Counted from the first letter of the stretch, positions 24,433 to 33,235 are shown. The stretch is DNA of 64,000 nucleotides from UBA1672 sp965263215 (GCA_965263215.1 OZ253663.1:2346647-2410646), one strand, 5' to 3'. The notes: generated by a model not told the origin, from the sequence alone. A program made the numbers and translations.

Positions 24433-25890
24433 TCAATCCTTACGTGTAACAAAAAAGGAACGGTATTCATCTGCAATTTCGTTCGTATCATTTTGCAATC
24501 TAAATATAATATCTCTGGACGCTGCAGGTGCAACATCTGCGCTAACATAAACATGATATGAGCCGACGCTATCGGCCGGAACATAAAGGGTATTCTTATC
24601 TATACCGCCAGCGGCTTTAACTGATATTTTTGAATTCTCCAAACCGTCGATCGAGAGCTTATATGTCTGGTGCTCATGCGTTTTGTTCAGAATTTTCAAT
24701 ACATAACCATTTCTGATTTCGCCGCTGGATAGTTGAACGAAGATAGGGTTTCGATCATGTAATACATGAATTTCTAAAGGCGCACGCATGATGAGTGAAT
24801 ACAACATCACACAACCAACGATCGCTATAACAACACTGTAATAGATTGTTCTTGGCCGAATGAATTTGAATTTCTCCTCACCCCCCTTAACCTCTGCATC
24901 CATGTGACTGGTTGTGTCATATCGAATAAGTCCACGAGGCAAATCAATCTTGTCCATAATATCATTACAGGCATCAACACATAATCCACACGCAATACAT
25001 TCCATCTGCAAACCATCGCGTATATCAATACCCATCGGGCAAACCTGCACACAAGCCGTACAATCAATGCAATGGCCGCGGCCTTCCCATGAATCACCTT
25101 TTTTGTGCTTTCCGCGTTGTTCACCACGCTTTTCATCATACCCGATAATCAAAGTATCGCGATCAAACATCGCGGACTGAAATCGTGCGTAAGGGCACAT
25201 ATAAGTACAGACCTGTTCACGTGCAAAACCAGCCATTAAATAAGTGCTAAATGTCAGGCTAACGATAAACCCAAGCACAGTCGGGGAAACATCAAACTCA
25301 AAAAAGCTTTTGACCAATGTCGGCGCGTCATTAAAGTAAAGAACGAAAGAACCCGCGGTACACCAAGCAATAACAAGCCAGATAAAATGTGTAACCACTA
25401 TTTTTTTGATTTTATTAAATGTCCACGGACTATCATGGAGCTTCTTGCGTGCGTTACGGTCGCCTTGAACGATACGCTCTACCCAGACAAATAAATCCGT
25501 CCACACAGTCTGCGGGCAAGCATAACCACACCAAACACGGCCAAACAAGCTCGTAACAAAAAATAATCCTATCGCGGCAAGAATTAATATACCCGTGAGT
25601 ATGTAGACTTCTTGTGGCCAAATTTCGATCCAGAACCAGTAAGCTTTTGCGTTGGTTAAATCGATCAAAACGGCTTGATCAGGCGCATTCGGCCCACGAT
25701 CCCATCGAATAAAGGGCGTAAGGTAATAAATACCCAACGTCACAGCCATCACTATCCATTTGAGTTTACGATACCGACCCCAAACACGTTTAGGATAAAC
25801 CTTTTCTTGCTTCGCAAAATACTTAACATCCTGTTCGCTAACAGAGCTAGTGTTCCGGGTCTGCTTCGTTTTGTTTTTCTGGCACGACAT
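24433..25890 (-). CDS. ccoG: Membrane 4Fe-4S protein CcoG/FixG
   Basis: 485 residues with five TM helices and the RdxA/FixG set of cysteines: CGYACPQTVWTD, CTYMCPYARFQSAMFD, then two ferredoxin motifs CIDCTACVQVCPMGID and CIACGLCVDACNDIMDK. The C-terminal periplasmic Ig-like domain follows. CcoG is reported to reduce Cu(II) for the oxidase. The gene overlaps the end of ccoP by 44 bases and is followed 4 bases later by ccoH. Confidence 0.95.
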   Translation of the reverse strand: MSCQKNKTKQTRNTSSVSEQDVKYFAKQEKVYPKRVWGRYRKLKWIVMAVTLGIYYLTPFIRWDRGPNAPDQAVLIDLTNAKAYWFWIEIWPQEVYILTGILILAAIGLFFVTSLFGRVWCGYACPQTVWTDLFVWVERIVQGDRNARKKLHDSPWTFNKIKKIVVTHFIWLVIAWCTAGSFVLYFNDAPTLVKSFFEFDVSPTVLGFIVSLTFSTYLMAGFAREQVCTYMCPYARFQSAMFDRDTLIIGYDEKRGEQRGKHKKGDSWEGRGHCIDCTACVQVCPMGIDIRDGLQMECIACGLCVDACNDIMDKIDLPRGLIRYDTTSHMDAEVKGGEEKFKFIRPRTIYYSVVIAIVGCVMLYSLIMRAPLEIHVLHDRNPIFVQLSSGEIRNGYVLKILNKTHEHQTYKLSIDGLENSKISVKAAGGIDKNTLYVPADSVGSYHVYVSADVAPAASRDIIFRLQNDTNEIADEYRSFFVTRKD

Positions 25891-26794
25891 CTATTACCGC
25901 TTCCGTTTCAGGCTCAACAACCTCGCCTTCACCGCCGCTTAACTCGTGAAGATAGATTGTTAATTGCTTTAAAGTGTTTTCATCCAAACGTCCCTTCCAG
26001 GCCGGCATCATACCTGCCCGTGAATAAAAGACTGTTTGATAAACGTCATTACGTTTGCCACCATACAACCATATCTTATCCGTTAAGTTCGCGGCACCAA
26101 ATTCATGAAGGCCTCTGCCATTCTCCGCATGACAAGACGCACACTGTTCTTTAAAAATCTTTTGGCCTTGCGTATAAGTAGACTTTTTAGCTGTGCCTGA
26201 AAGGCTCAACACGTAATCGACAACAGCGTCAATTTCATCTTTCTTGAGCAAGCCATCTTTACCAAATGCGGGCATTTGCGAAACTCTGGAATCAAGATTA
26301 TCCGCGCGTATGCCATATTGAAGTGTTTGGAAAATATCCGCCTTCATGCCGCCCCATAACCAATCATCATCATTCAGATTAGGGTACCCCTTACTGCCTG
26401 CCGCGCCGGTTCCGTGGCACGTGGCACAATTATCTTTAAATGCAGATGCCCCCCCTGCTCTTGCGAAGGCATAAAGTTCTGCGTCTGCCATGATGTCTTC
26501 AAAAGAAGCATTCTCAAAACGATTTAAATACTTCTGTTGTCGCGCGACAATTTCGCTCTGGCTTTCTTCTAATTCTTTAAATTGAGTGTAGCCCTGCGTT
26601 CCTTCTGTCGCACCATTCGGAATTGGCCAAGACGGATAAATAACCCAATACCAAACCGACCAAATAATACACACATAAAAAACCCATAACCACCAACGCG
26701 GCAAAGGGTTATTCAACTCCTTCAAGCCATCCCATTCGTGCCCTGTGGTTTCAACACCGGAAACTTCATCAATTTCTTTTTTATTATCATCCAT
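25847..26794 (-). CDS. ccoP: cbb3 cytochrome oxidase subunit III, diheme CcoP
   Basis: 315 residues. It begins with a soluble stretch containing GHEWDGLKELNNPLPRWW, the family signature, then a TM helix (about 35-53). Two class-I cytochrome c domains carry C123-ATC-H127 and C218-ASC-H222, with Met ligands probably in SQMPAFG and AGMMPAW. It passes electrons to CcoO and CcoN. Its start overlaps the ccoQ stop (TAATG). The C-terminal tail is acidic. Confidence 0.95.
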   Translation of the reverse strand: MDDNKKEIDEVSGVETTGHEWDGLKELNNPLPRWWLWVFYVCIIWSVWYWVIYPSWPIPNGATEGTQGYTQFKELEESQSEIVARQQKYLNRFENASFEDIMADAELYAFARAGGASAFKDNCATCHGTGAAGSKGYPNLNDDDWLWGGMKADIFQTLQYGIRADNLDSRVSQMPAFGKDGLLKKDEIDAVVDYVLSLSGTAKKSTYTQGQKIFKEQCASCHAENGRGLHEFGAANLTDKIWLYGGKRNDVYQTVFYSRAGMMPAWKGRLDENTLKQLTIYLHELSGGEGEVVEPETEAVIDVVPEKQNEADPEH

Positions 26795-26958
26795 TATTTC
26801 ATCTCCGATTTCTCATCATCGAGGGGTATTTGCGCGTGCTGTTCATAACTTTTTTTAGCGCCCGGACGAAATGTCCAAACAAGAACGCTACAAAAAAAGA
26901 TAAAGAAAAACAGTAAACCGATAAGCCCAAGGTCAGGGTTCGCGAAAAAATGTTTCAT
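26794..26958 (-). CDS. ccoQ: cbb3 oxidase small subunit CcoQ
   Basis: 54 residues beginning MKHFFANPDLGLIGLLFFF. One TM helix (about 8-30) is followed by VWTFRPGAKKSYEQHAQIPL, the conserved CcoQ motif. CcoQ stabilises the interaction of CcoP with the CcoNO core. It sits exactly between ccoO (0-base gap) and ccoP (one-base overlap). Confidence 0.93.
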   Translation of the reverse strand: MKHFFANPDLGLIGLLFFFIFFCSVLVWTFRPGAKKSYEQHAQIPLDDEKSEMK

Positions 26959-27699
26959 CTACTCATCCCCCTCTACGGCCTTGGCCGCTTCGAAATCAAC
27001 CATCGTGCCTAATGCTTGAAGATAGGCCACAAGAGCGTCCATCTCTGATATCATCGTCGGATTGCCGTCAAAGTCACGCGCAATAACATTCTCGCCATAA
27101 CGCTCCATCAATCCTGTTGTATCTGTCCGCGGCTCACCAGTCGCCTGAGCGACGGCGTCCTTTTGCGCCCATTCAATCATTTCATCAGAATATGGAACCC
27201 CCAGAGTGCTCAAAGCCTTCAGATGACTTTTAAGATCATGAATTTTCGCCCCTTTTTTCAGAAGAAACCCATAAGACGGCATAATCGACTCAGGCACTAA
27301 ATCTCGCGGCTCTTTCATGTGCGAAACATGCCATTCATCTGAATACTTACCGCCGACACGCGCAAGGTCCGGCCCTGTGCGTTTAGAGCCCCACTGAAAC
27401 GGGTGATCATACATGCTCTCTGCTGCTAAAGAATAGTGACCATAGCGCACAACCTCATCTCTCAAAGGGCGGATTTGCTGCGAGTGACAGTTATAACATC
27501 CTTCGCGGATGTAAATATTCTGCCCCACCAATTCCAATGGCGTATATGGGCGAACCCCTTCAACCGGCTCAATCACTGTTTCCATGCGGAATAACGGGAC
27601 AATTTCGACAATACCGCCAATTAGAACCACAACAACGGTACAAACCAACAACAGCAAAGAATTACGCTCTAGCTTTTCATGTTTATTCATCCAACTCAT
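26959..27699 (-). CDS. ccoO: cbb3 oxidase subunit II, monoheme CcoO
   Basis: 246 residues. An N-terminal TM helix (about 14-35) is followed by a periplasmic cytochrome c domain with heme site C68-YNC-H72 in REGCYNCHSQQIRPLRDE, and conserved GPDLARVGGKYSDEWH. Met ligand probably in ESIMPSYGFL. It forms the core complex with CcoN. It overlaps the ccoN stop by four bases. Confidence 0.96.
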   Translation of the reverse strand: MSWMNKHEKLERNSLLLLVCTVVVVLIGGIVEIVPLFRMETVIEPVEGVRPYTPLELVGQNIYIREGCYNCHSQQIRPLRDEVVRYGHYSLAAESMYDHPFQWGSKRTGPDLARVGGKYSDEWHVSHMKEPRDLVPESIMPSYGFLLKKGAKIHDLKSHLKALSTLGVPYSDEMIEWAQKDAVAQATGEPRTDTTGLMERYGENVIARDFDGNPTMISEMDALVAYLQALGTMVDFEAAKAVEGDE

Positions 27700-29159
27700 G
27701 CTACCGCTCCTTGCTCTTGTATCGCTTTTTCTTCTTGTGCACCGACATCATTCTCCAATGGCTCTTTTTCACTGATATCGCCGCGTATTGTGCGATAAAA
27801 GTTGTAGATCATGATCAATGAACCGGTGAGGTACAGAACGCCGCCCAGCACGCGGATCATGTAGAAAGGCTTCATCGCCATCACGCTCTCTACAAATGAA
27901 TATTGCAAGAAACCCATTTCATCGTAAGAACGCCACATTAATCCTTGCATAATTCCGGACACCCACATCGCGGATATATAGAAAACGATACCTAGCGTAG
28001 CGATCCATAAGTGCATACTGACAAGCTTTATAGAGTACAGTCTTTTTCGTCCCCATAAATGCGGCACCATGTAATAAAGACAACCAAAGGTGATAAACCC
28101 ATTCCAACCAAGAGCGCCGGAATGAACGTGCCCAATCGTCCAGTCCGTATAATGCGATAATGAATTGACCGCACGGATGGACATTAACGGCCCCTCAAAG
28201 GTCGCCATGCCGTAAAACGCCAACGCGATAATCATAAATTGTAATATGGGATCTTCACGCAACTTATGCCATGCGCCTGACAGCGTCATAACACCATTGA
28301 TCATCCCCCCCCAACTTGGCATCCAAAGCATGATTGAAAATGTCATCCCCAGCGTCTGCGCCCAATCCGGTAACGCCGTATAATGCAAATGGTGCGGCCC
28401 CGCCCAGATGTAAATAAAAATTAACGACCAAAAGTGGATAATGGACAGGCGATAAGAATAAATCGGCCTATCCGCCTGTTTGGGTATGAAGTAATACATC
28501 ATCCCCAAAAAACCTGCCGTTAAGAAAAAGCCGACCGCGTTATGGCCATACCACCACTGGATCATGGCGCTTTGTACGCCCGCAAAGGCAGAATAACTTT
28601 TCGCGCCACCAACAAACACAGGTAAGGCCAATGCATTTCCTAAATGCAGCACCGCGACAGTTACGATGAAAGATAAAAAGAACCAGTTAGCGACATAAAG
28701 ATGTGGCTCCTTACGGCGCACGATTGTCATCATAAAAACAATCAAATAAGCCACCCAAACGATCGTTAGCCATAAATCAGCATACCATTCAGGTTCCGCG
28801 TATTCTTTCGCTTGCGTAACCCCAAGAACATAACCAAGGGCGGCCATAATAATAAATGCCTGATACCCCCAAAACGTGAAATTGGCGAGCTTATCGCTCC
28901 AGAGCCTCACACCACATGTACGCTGCACGATGAAGTAACTGGTCGCAAATAATGCATTCCCACCGAATGCGAAAATCACCGCAGATGTATGGACGGGACG
29001 TAACCGACCAAAACTAAGATAAGGTTCTATATTCAAATCAGGAAACACCATTTGCAGGGCGATAAAGATCCCGGCAAGAAAACCTATATTTGCCCAGAAT
29101 AAAGTCGCCAAAGTAAATTTTTTGACTACGTCATAATTGTATTTCTCTTCTTGCATCAA
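27696..29159 (-). CDS. ccoN: cbb3 cytochrome oxidase catalytic subunit I, CcoN
   Basis: 487 residues with twelve TM helices. Conserved heme-copper features: RPVHTSAVIFAFGGN (heme b ligand His), WWYGHNAVGFFLTAGFLG with the Cu-site His and the cross-linked Tyr region (YYFIPK), GPHHLHYTALPDW (two CuB His), and TIGHVHSGALGWNGF (high-spin and low-spin heme His). It reduces oxygen to water with high affinity and pumps protons. First of the core cco genes, 9 bases after the SafE-like gene. Confidence 0.97.
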   Translation of the reverse strand: MMQEEKYNYDVVKKFTLATLFWANIGFLAGIFIALQMVFPDLNIEPYLSFGRLRPVHTSAVIFAFGGNALFATSYFIVQRTCGVRLWSDKLANFTFWGYQAFIIMAALGYVLGVTQAKEYAEPEWYADLWLTIVWVAYLIVFMMTIVRRKEPHLYVANWFFLSFIVTVAVLHLGNALALPVFVGGAKSYSAFAGVQSAMIQWWYGHNAVGFFLTAGFLGMMYYFIPKQADRPIYSYRLSIIHFWSLIFIYIWAGPHHLHYTALPDWAQTLGMTFSIMLWMPSWGGMINGVMTLSGAWHKLREDPILQFMIIALAFYGMATFEGPLMSIRAVNSLSHYTDWTIGHVHSGALGWNGFITFGCLYYMVPHLWGRKRLYSIKLVSMHLWIATLGIVFYISAMWVSGIMQGLMWRSYDEMGFLQYSFVESVMAMKPFYMIRVLGGVLYLTGSLIMIYNFYRTIRGDISEKEPLENDVGAQEEKAIQEQGAVA

Positions 29160-29168
29160 ACTTTCCTT

Positions 29169-29876
29169 CTAAAAAACCATTGTGCCGGCAAGCATGAACA
29201 GCCAGAAACTGCTCACCACCATACCGCCGCGCGATACATACGAACTTACTTTGGGGTATTTCTGTTTAAAGGCCTGACCACCAAACGAAACCATTAATAA
29301 AGCGGGCACCGTGCCAACTGTGAAAGCCGCCATAGCCAGCCCCGCCGCCCATACATTCGAAGCCGTTGCGGAGGCCATAAGCGCAGAAACAACAAGACCG
29401 CACGGCATAAAACCCAATAAAACACCCAGACCGTAACGCGCCATAAAATGACTGTGCCGTGATAATTTGGAAATGGGTCTACTAATCCATTGATATGGCA
29501 CAGCCATTTGTAATTTTGATGCCCAAGGAAAAACCGTTGAAAGCCTTGGAAACGCCGTTACCAAAAAAACAACCCCGGCAAGCATCAGCAAAGGCGCAGA
29601 AATCAAAGCTTTTAAATCTGAAAACACAAACGCCAAATTAATCACAGAACTCACAAGAATGGCGAGCACAACATATGTGGTCATACGCCCCAAATGATAC
29701 GGCAACAATAAGGCAGACTTTAATTTATGAATATCAGCACGCCCTTCGCTCTGCGCGAGTACAAACGGCGCGCACATCCACGCACAATGAGAAAACCCGC
29801 CAACCAATCCCCCAAGGAATAGACTAATTGGCAATCCATAAGATGTCGTGATTTCCGTCAGACACTGTCCGAGCAT
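29169..29876 (-). CDS. SafE/TauE-like (DsbD_2-type) membrane protein of the cco operon
   Basis: 235 residues with six predicted TM helices. The first helix has GGLVGGFSHCAWMCAPF, the GxxHCxxMC motif of the UreH/DsbD_2 branch; the second copy-like motif is GFMPCGLVVSALM. Homologues are often found beside ccoNOQP or copper genes and are thought to act in metal or redox handling for oxidase assembly; the exact substrate is not known. It is the first gene of the minus-strand cco operon, with the FNR box at 29934 centred 64 bases before its start. Confidence 0.8.
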   Translation of the reverse strand: MLGQCLTEITTSYGLPISLFLGGLVGGFSHCAWMCAPFVLAQSEGRADIHKLKSALLLPYHLGRMTTYVVLAILVSSVINLAFVFSDLKALISAPLLMLAGVVFLVTAFPRLSTVFPWASKLQMAVPYQWISRPISKLSRHSHFMARYGLGVLLGFMPCGLVVSALMASATASNVWAAGLAMAAFTVGTVPALLMVSFGGQAFKQKYPKVSSYVSRGGMVVSSFWLFMLAGTMVF

Positions 29877-29933
29877 TTTTAAAATCCATTACGCCGTTTC
29901 TCATTGAGTTTCGCAGGTATGAGATTAATAGCA

Positions 29934-29947
29934 TTGACCAAAATCAA
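29934..29947. promoter_or_regulatory. FNR/FixK-type box between cco operon and its regulator
   Basis: TTGACCAAAATCAA matches TTGAY-N4-RTCAA exactly. It lies between the divergent cco operon (start codon at 29876) and the Crp/Fnr gene (start at 30063). The spacing suits activation of the cco operon and possibly control of the regulator itself. Confidence 0.8.
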
Positions 29948-30062
29948 TTTTGCAGATCCCCCTTTAGATTTTTCTTTCATACGGAGTTGAGAAATAGCCT
30001 TTAATGCATTATCAAAAGGTGCAATATTGGATCATCATCAAAGCCAGAGGATTCTCAAATAA

Positions 30063-30785
30063 ATGCCGGATATTCATAACAGCCTTGTGAGTGTATCTAT
30101 TTTTAAAAACTGCGATGAATCCACAATCAACAATCTTGCACACGACGCGACGGTTCACCAACACCCCAAAGGTAAAGTTCTTTTCATACATGGTGAAGAA
30201 GCCAAGCATTTCTATTTTATCAAAACTGGGTGGGTGAAACTTTTTCGTGAAACACTCGATGGCTCGCAAGCCGTTGTTGATATATTGCCCAAAGGCCACA
30301 TTTTTGGTGAAACATCCATTTTCGAAGACTGCATATACCCGTACAGCGCAGAAGTCGTTCAAAATAGCGAGATTATCACCATTCCCCTCAGAAATTTAAA
30401 AACTGAGATCGAAACAAACAACAAGCTTGCCTTAAACATGCTTGGCTCTATGGCGCGTTATCGCCGCCGTCAAGATCGTGAAATTGAGCACCGGACGATT
30501 CAGAACGCCTCACAACGCATTGGCTGCTTCCTTTTGCGCCTTACAGATCAACATGCCCAAGGCGAAATCACTCTTCACCTACCCTACGATAAAACACTTT
30601 TGGCTTCTCGTTTGGGCATGCAGCCTGAGACATTCTCACGCGCGCTATCAAAACTACGCGATAAAACCGGCATAGAAATTCAGGGCTCCACGATCAAAAT
30701 GGATAGCATTAATCAACTCACAGATTATTCATGCGCGGTTTGTTCTTCTGAATTCCCTTGCAAGGACTTAGAAGCCGCGGAGTAA
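30063..30785 (+). CDS. Crp/Fnr-family transcription regulator
   Basis: 240 residues. An N-terminal cyclic-nucleotide-fold domain (PKGKVLFIHGEEAKHFYFIKTG, then FGETSIFED) is followed by a helix-turn-helix with SRLGMQPETFSRALSKL; the E-x2-SR pattern in the recognition helix is that of regulators that read TTGA-N4-TCAA. It lacks the N-terminal cysteine cluster of oxygen-sensing FNR. Instead the C-terminus carries C224-AVC227-x5-C233. Position and nearby boxes suggest that it controls cco, ompW and the small genes at 31229. Start chosen at ATG with GAGGATT upstream. Confidence 0.88.
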   Translation: MPDIHNSLVSVSIFKNCDESTINNLAHDATVHQHPKGKVLFIHGEEAKHFYFIKTGWVKLFRETLDGSQAVVDILPKGHIFGETSIFEDCIYPYSAEVVQNSEIITIPLRNLKTEIETNNKLALNMLGSMARYRRRQDREIEHRTIQNASQRIGCFLLRLTDQHAQGEITLHLPYDKTLLASRLGMQPETFSRALSKLRDKTGIEIQGSTIKMDSINQLTDYSCAVCSSEFPCKDLEAAE

Positions 30786-31145
30786 TTATATATACATCCA
30801 TTCCCAGTTTAAGCGTGCGGGATTTTGGATGAATATCTGTGGGTTCTGCGCCACTTCATCCAGATATTCGCGCTCAACGTGCCATAAGCCATCACACTCA
30901 CATGAACCACATTCATCGTGCTTATCAAATGCGATCACATCGTTAGCGATATAAACAACGAAGGTCGGCTCATACTCGGCTATTTTGACCTCAATCATTC
31001 TGCCCGCTTCCGCATTCTTGGCCGCATCAAATATTTGCTTAAACGGAAAACGATTTTTATTATGCAACAATGCTTTGTTGCAGGTATCCAGATATCGCCG
31101 CATTAAATCATCATAATCAGCACAATTTTGATAGTCATCATTCAT
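30786..31145 (-). CDS. Hypothetical protein, parent of the broken copy at 13337
   Basis: 119 residues from the ATG at 31143-31145 (MNDDYQNCADYDDL); the longer frame would start from TTG inside the FNR box and is less likely. It has a helical first third (DLMRRYLDTCNKALLHN), a conserved core FKQIFDAAKNAEAGRMIEV with EPTFVVYIANDVIAFDKHDECGSC, and an aromatic end (NWEWMYI). No family is recognised; Cys-Gly-Ser-Cys might bind metal. It ends next to the fnr stop codon, convergent. A 149-bp segment is duplicated at 13385-13533. Confidence 0.7.
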   Translation of the reverse strand: MNDDYQNCADYDDLMRRYLDTCNKALLHNKNRFPFKQIFDAAKNAEAGRMIEVKIAEYEPTFVVYIANDVIAFDKHDECGSCECDGLWHVEREYLDEVAQNPQIFIQNPARLNWEWMYI

Positions 31146-31179
31146 GACATCAGTATTGAGGAATTTTAAATAAAAAAAA

Positions 31180-31193
31180 TTGACCTGCGTCAA
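31180..31193. promoter_or_regulatory. FNR/FixK-type box
   Basis: TTGACCTGCGTCAA is a perfect TTGAC-N4-GTCAA palindrome in the gap between the divergent small genes at 31145 (minus) and 31229 (plus). Its centre is about 42 bases from each start codon. It is the third such box around the cco region. Confidence 0.75.
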
Positions 31194-31228
31194 TTACATC
31201 AATTATCTGCGACGCCTAAAGTGCAATC

Positions 31229-31384
31229 ATGGACACTGTAAACAAAGAAAAGCCAAGCGCTTTCAAGAAATTTAAAAAACCCGGTAAAGAATTATTCTGG
31301 GCTTGGATCGCCTATCAAACGATCAAAGGCACATTAACAACATCCCTTATATGGATTCCCCTCTTATGGGCATGGGTTCATTAG
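31229..31384 (+). CDS. Small single-TM protein under FNR-type box
   Basis: 51 residues: a basic N-terminus (MDTVNKEKPSAFKKFKKPGK) and one hydrophobic, Trp-rich helix (LFWAWIAYQTIKG, then SLIWIPLLWAWVH). The ATG lies 35 bases after the FNR box. The KGTLTTSLIWIPL segment reminds me of small membrane proteins found beside cbb3 genes in alphaproteobacteria, but I cannot name a family. The charge pattern predicts N-terminus inside. There is no strong ribosome site (AAAGTGCAATC). Confidence 0.6.
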   Translation: MDTVNKEKPSAFKKFKKPGKELFWAWIAYQTIKGTLTTSLIWIPLLWAWVH

Positions 31385-31420
31385 CACGAAATTCGTCTAT
31401 ACCCTACAAGATATGTCGAT

Positions 31421-31600
31421 ATGGTTACTGTGGCAGGATTTAGCTCTAACTTTAAAGACCCCGATTATGACGAATTTAAAGTTAGAATGATTGCGGGAGG
31501 GAGAGCTAACCTTAGCGGCGATGATGTCCTCAAGATGGTTGCGGGGGTTCGCAACCAACTGGTTTTGCTTTTCAACGTAATTGATACTAAAAAGTATTAA
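31421..31600 (+). CDS. Small hypothetical ORF
   Basis: 59 residues with a balanced, soluble composition: MVTVAGFSSNFKDPDYDEFK, then VRMIAGGRANLSGDDVLKMV and a hydrophobic helix (NQLVLLFNVIDTKKY). The pattern of one short strand and two helices looks like a real protein rather than chance. No ribosome site is obvious. It lies 37 bases after the single-TM protein gene and may share its transcript. The function is unknown. Confidence 0.4.
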   Translation: MVTVAGFSSNFKDPDYDEFKVRMIAGGRANLSGDDVLKMVAGVRNQLVLLFNVIDTKKY

Positions 31601-31807
31601 AACGCAAATATTTACAACACCTTAGTGAATAGACACTTTCCTCCATGCAAGTCCAAAATCGCAAGTAACAACAGAAATTGCAAAGAAATGATGATGTGAT
31701 CGATACGACAATTTATGTTTAAATCTTTATAAACATAAACTTTAATAAGTAGGGCGTGTTACTTTCCACACCTTATTGTTTGTATCACTGGGAACATCCT
31801 ACCTGAT

Positions 31808-33235
31808 TTATAATACCCTAAAAGCTTCTAAGGCCCTTTCTCTAGACAATTTCAGATCCACAATGGGCTCAGGGTAGTCTTTGCCAAGCTTAATTTCGGC
31901 GTCGGCCAAAACCCCGTCTTTTGCTTCCCAGGGACTGTGCAGATACTTATCGGGTAATTTTTCTATCTCGGGCACATAACGTCTGACATAAGTGCCATCA
32001 GCATCAAATTTTTGGCCTTGCGTGACCGGGTTAAAAATCCTGAAATAAGGCGCTGCATCAGCCCCACATCCTGCAATCCATTGCCAACTGGCACTGTTGT
32101 TGGCTAGATCCGCATCGACCAGAGTATCCCAGAACCAATCTTCGCCATGATGCCAGTGCAGCATCAAATTTTTAACTAAAAAAGAACCGACAATCATGCG
32201 CACGCGATTATGCATATATCCTGTTTCCCAAAGCTCGCGCATACCAGCGTCAACTATGGGGTATCCTGTCTGGCCTTTTTGCCAACGTCGCAGAGCTTCA
32301 ACATCGTCACGCCACATAAAATTATCAAACTTCTTTTGTAAATTTTTACGTGGGATATCTGGGAAATGAAAAAGCAGGTTATTTGAAAATTCCCGCCAAC
32401 CAAGCTCCCTTAAGAAATGTTCACCGTCAGTTTCGCAATGCTCGGCAATCATTCTAGGCTTTACCGCGCTCCAAACCTCATTAGGAGAGATTTCCCCATA
32501 ATGAAGATGGGGTGAAAGCCTTGAGACGCTTTCACCCGCGGGTAGATTACGGCCCTCTTTGTAGCCTTTGAGACTATTATCAAGAAATTCATGGAGACGA
32601 GCATGAGCTCCACCCTCACCTGGTTGCCAATGATTTCCCATGTTTTGATGCCAAGGAATATTGGGCAAAAGCTCTAAATCATTAAGAGAGAGAAGCTTAT
32701 GCTCGTATAGTTTTAAATTTTTCGGCGCAGCTGCTGGAGTGCGTGGCTCCGGGGCATTGCATAGACATCCTTTTTTATAGAAAGGTGTAAAAACCTTGTA
32801 GGGCGTTCCATCATCTTTGAGCGTAGTGTGCGGCTCAAAGAGTAAAGAGCCGTTATAGCTTTTGGCTTCAATGCCTTCATTTCCTAACGTCTCTTTAATT
32901 TTAGTGTCTCTTGTAACGCGCCAAGGTTCATAACATCTGTTCCAGTAGACGGCTTTGGCTTTAGTGTTCTTAATAAGGTCTAGCAGAACGTCTTGCGCAT
33001 CACCCTTTTCAAGGTTGAGGTTACCATCCAAGCTCCGATCCAAGCTTTCAAGACTTTCATGCAGCCACCATCGACTTGCTGCCCCCATTTTCCACTCACC
33101 GCTGTTTTGATCATCCAAGATATAAACAGCAAGTATTGGCTGCCCTGTTTCTTGTGCAGCGATCAAGGCGGGATTATCTCTTAGACGTAAATCCTGCCTG
33201 AACCAAACAATCACAGGCGATAAATCATCACTCAT
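31808..33235 (-). CDS. phrB: Class I deoxyribodipyrimidine photolyase
   Basis: 475 residues from MSDDLSPVIVWFRQDLRLRDN; the ATG overlaps the DUF2256 stop (ATGA), so the longer upstream start is rejected. The N-terminal Rossmann antenna domain is followed by the FAD domain with GQTGYPIVDAGMRELWETGY, MHNRVRMIVGSFLVKNLM and NNSASWQWIAGCGADAAPYF, RIFNP. It repairs UV cyclobutane pyrimidine dimers using blue light and FADH-. It is the last gene of an operon with DUF2256 and the Fe-S photolyase. Confidence 0.95.
   Translation of the reverse strand: MSDDLSPVIVWFRQDLRLRDNPALIAAQETGQPILAVYILDDQNSGEWKMGAASRWWLHESLESLDRSLDGNLNLEKGDAQDVLLDLIKNTKAKAVYWNRCYEPWRVTRDTKIKETLGNEGIEAKSYNGSLLFEPHTTLKDDGTPYKVFTPFYKKGCLCNAPEPRTPAAAPKNLKLYEHKLLSLNDLELLPNIPWHQNMGNHWQPGEGGAHARLHEFLDNSLKGYKEGRNLPAGESVSRLSPHLHYGEISPNEVWSAVKPRMIAEHCETDGEHFLRELGWREFSNNLLFHFPDIPRKNLQKKFDNFMWRDDVEALRRWQKGQTGYPIVDAGMRELWETGYMHNRVRMIVGSFLVKNLMLHWHHGEDWFWDTLVDADLANNSASWQWIAGCGADAAPYFRIFNPVTQGQKFDADGTYVRRYVPEIEKLPDKYLHSPWEAKDGVLADAEIKLGKDYPEPIVDLKLSRERALEAFRVL

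Noticed and set aside
31539..31558. TGGTTGCGGGGGT, a third match to the tRNA-fMet end
   Set aside because: Only 13 bases, it lies in a plausible small coding frame, and the flanks do not match.
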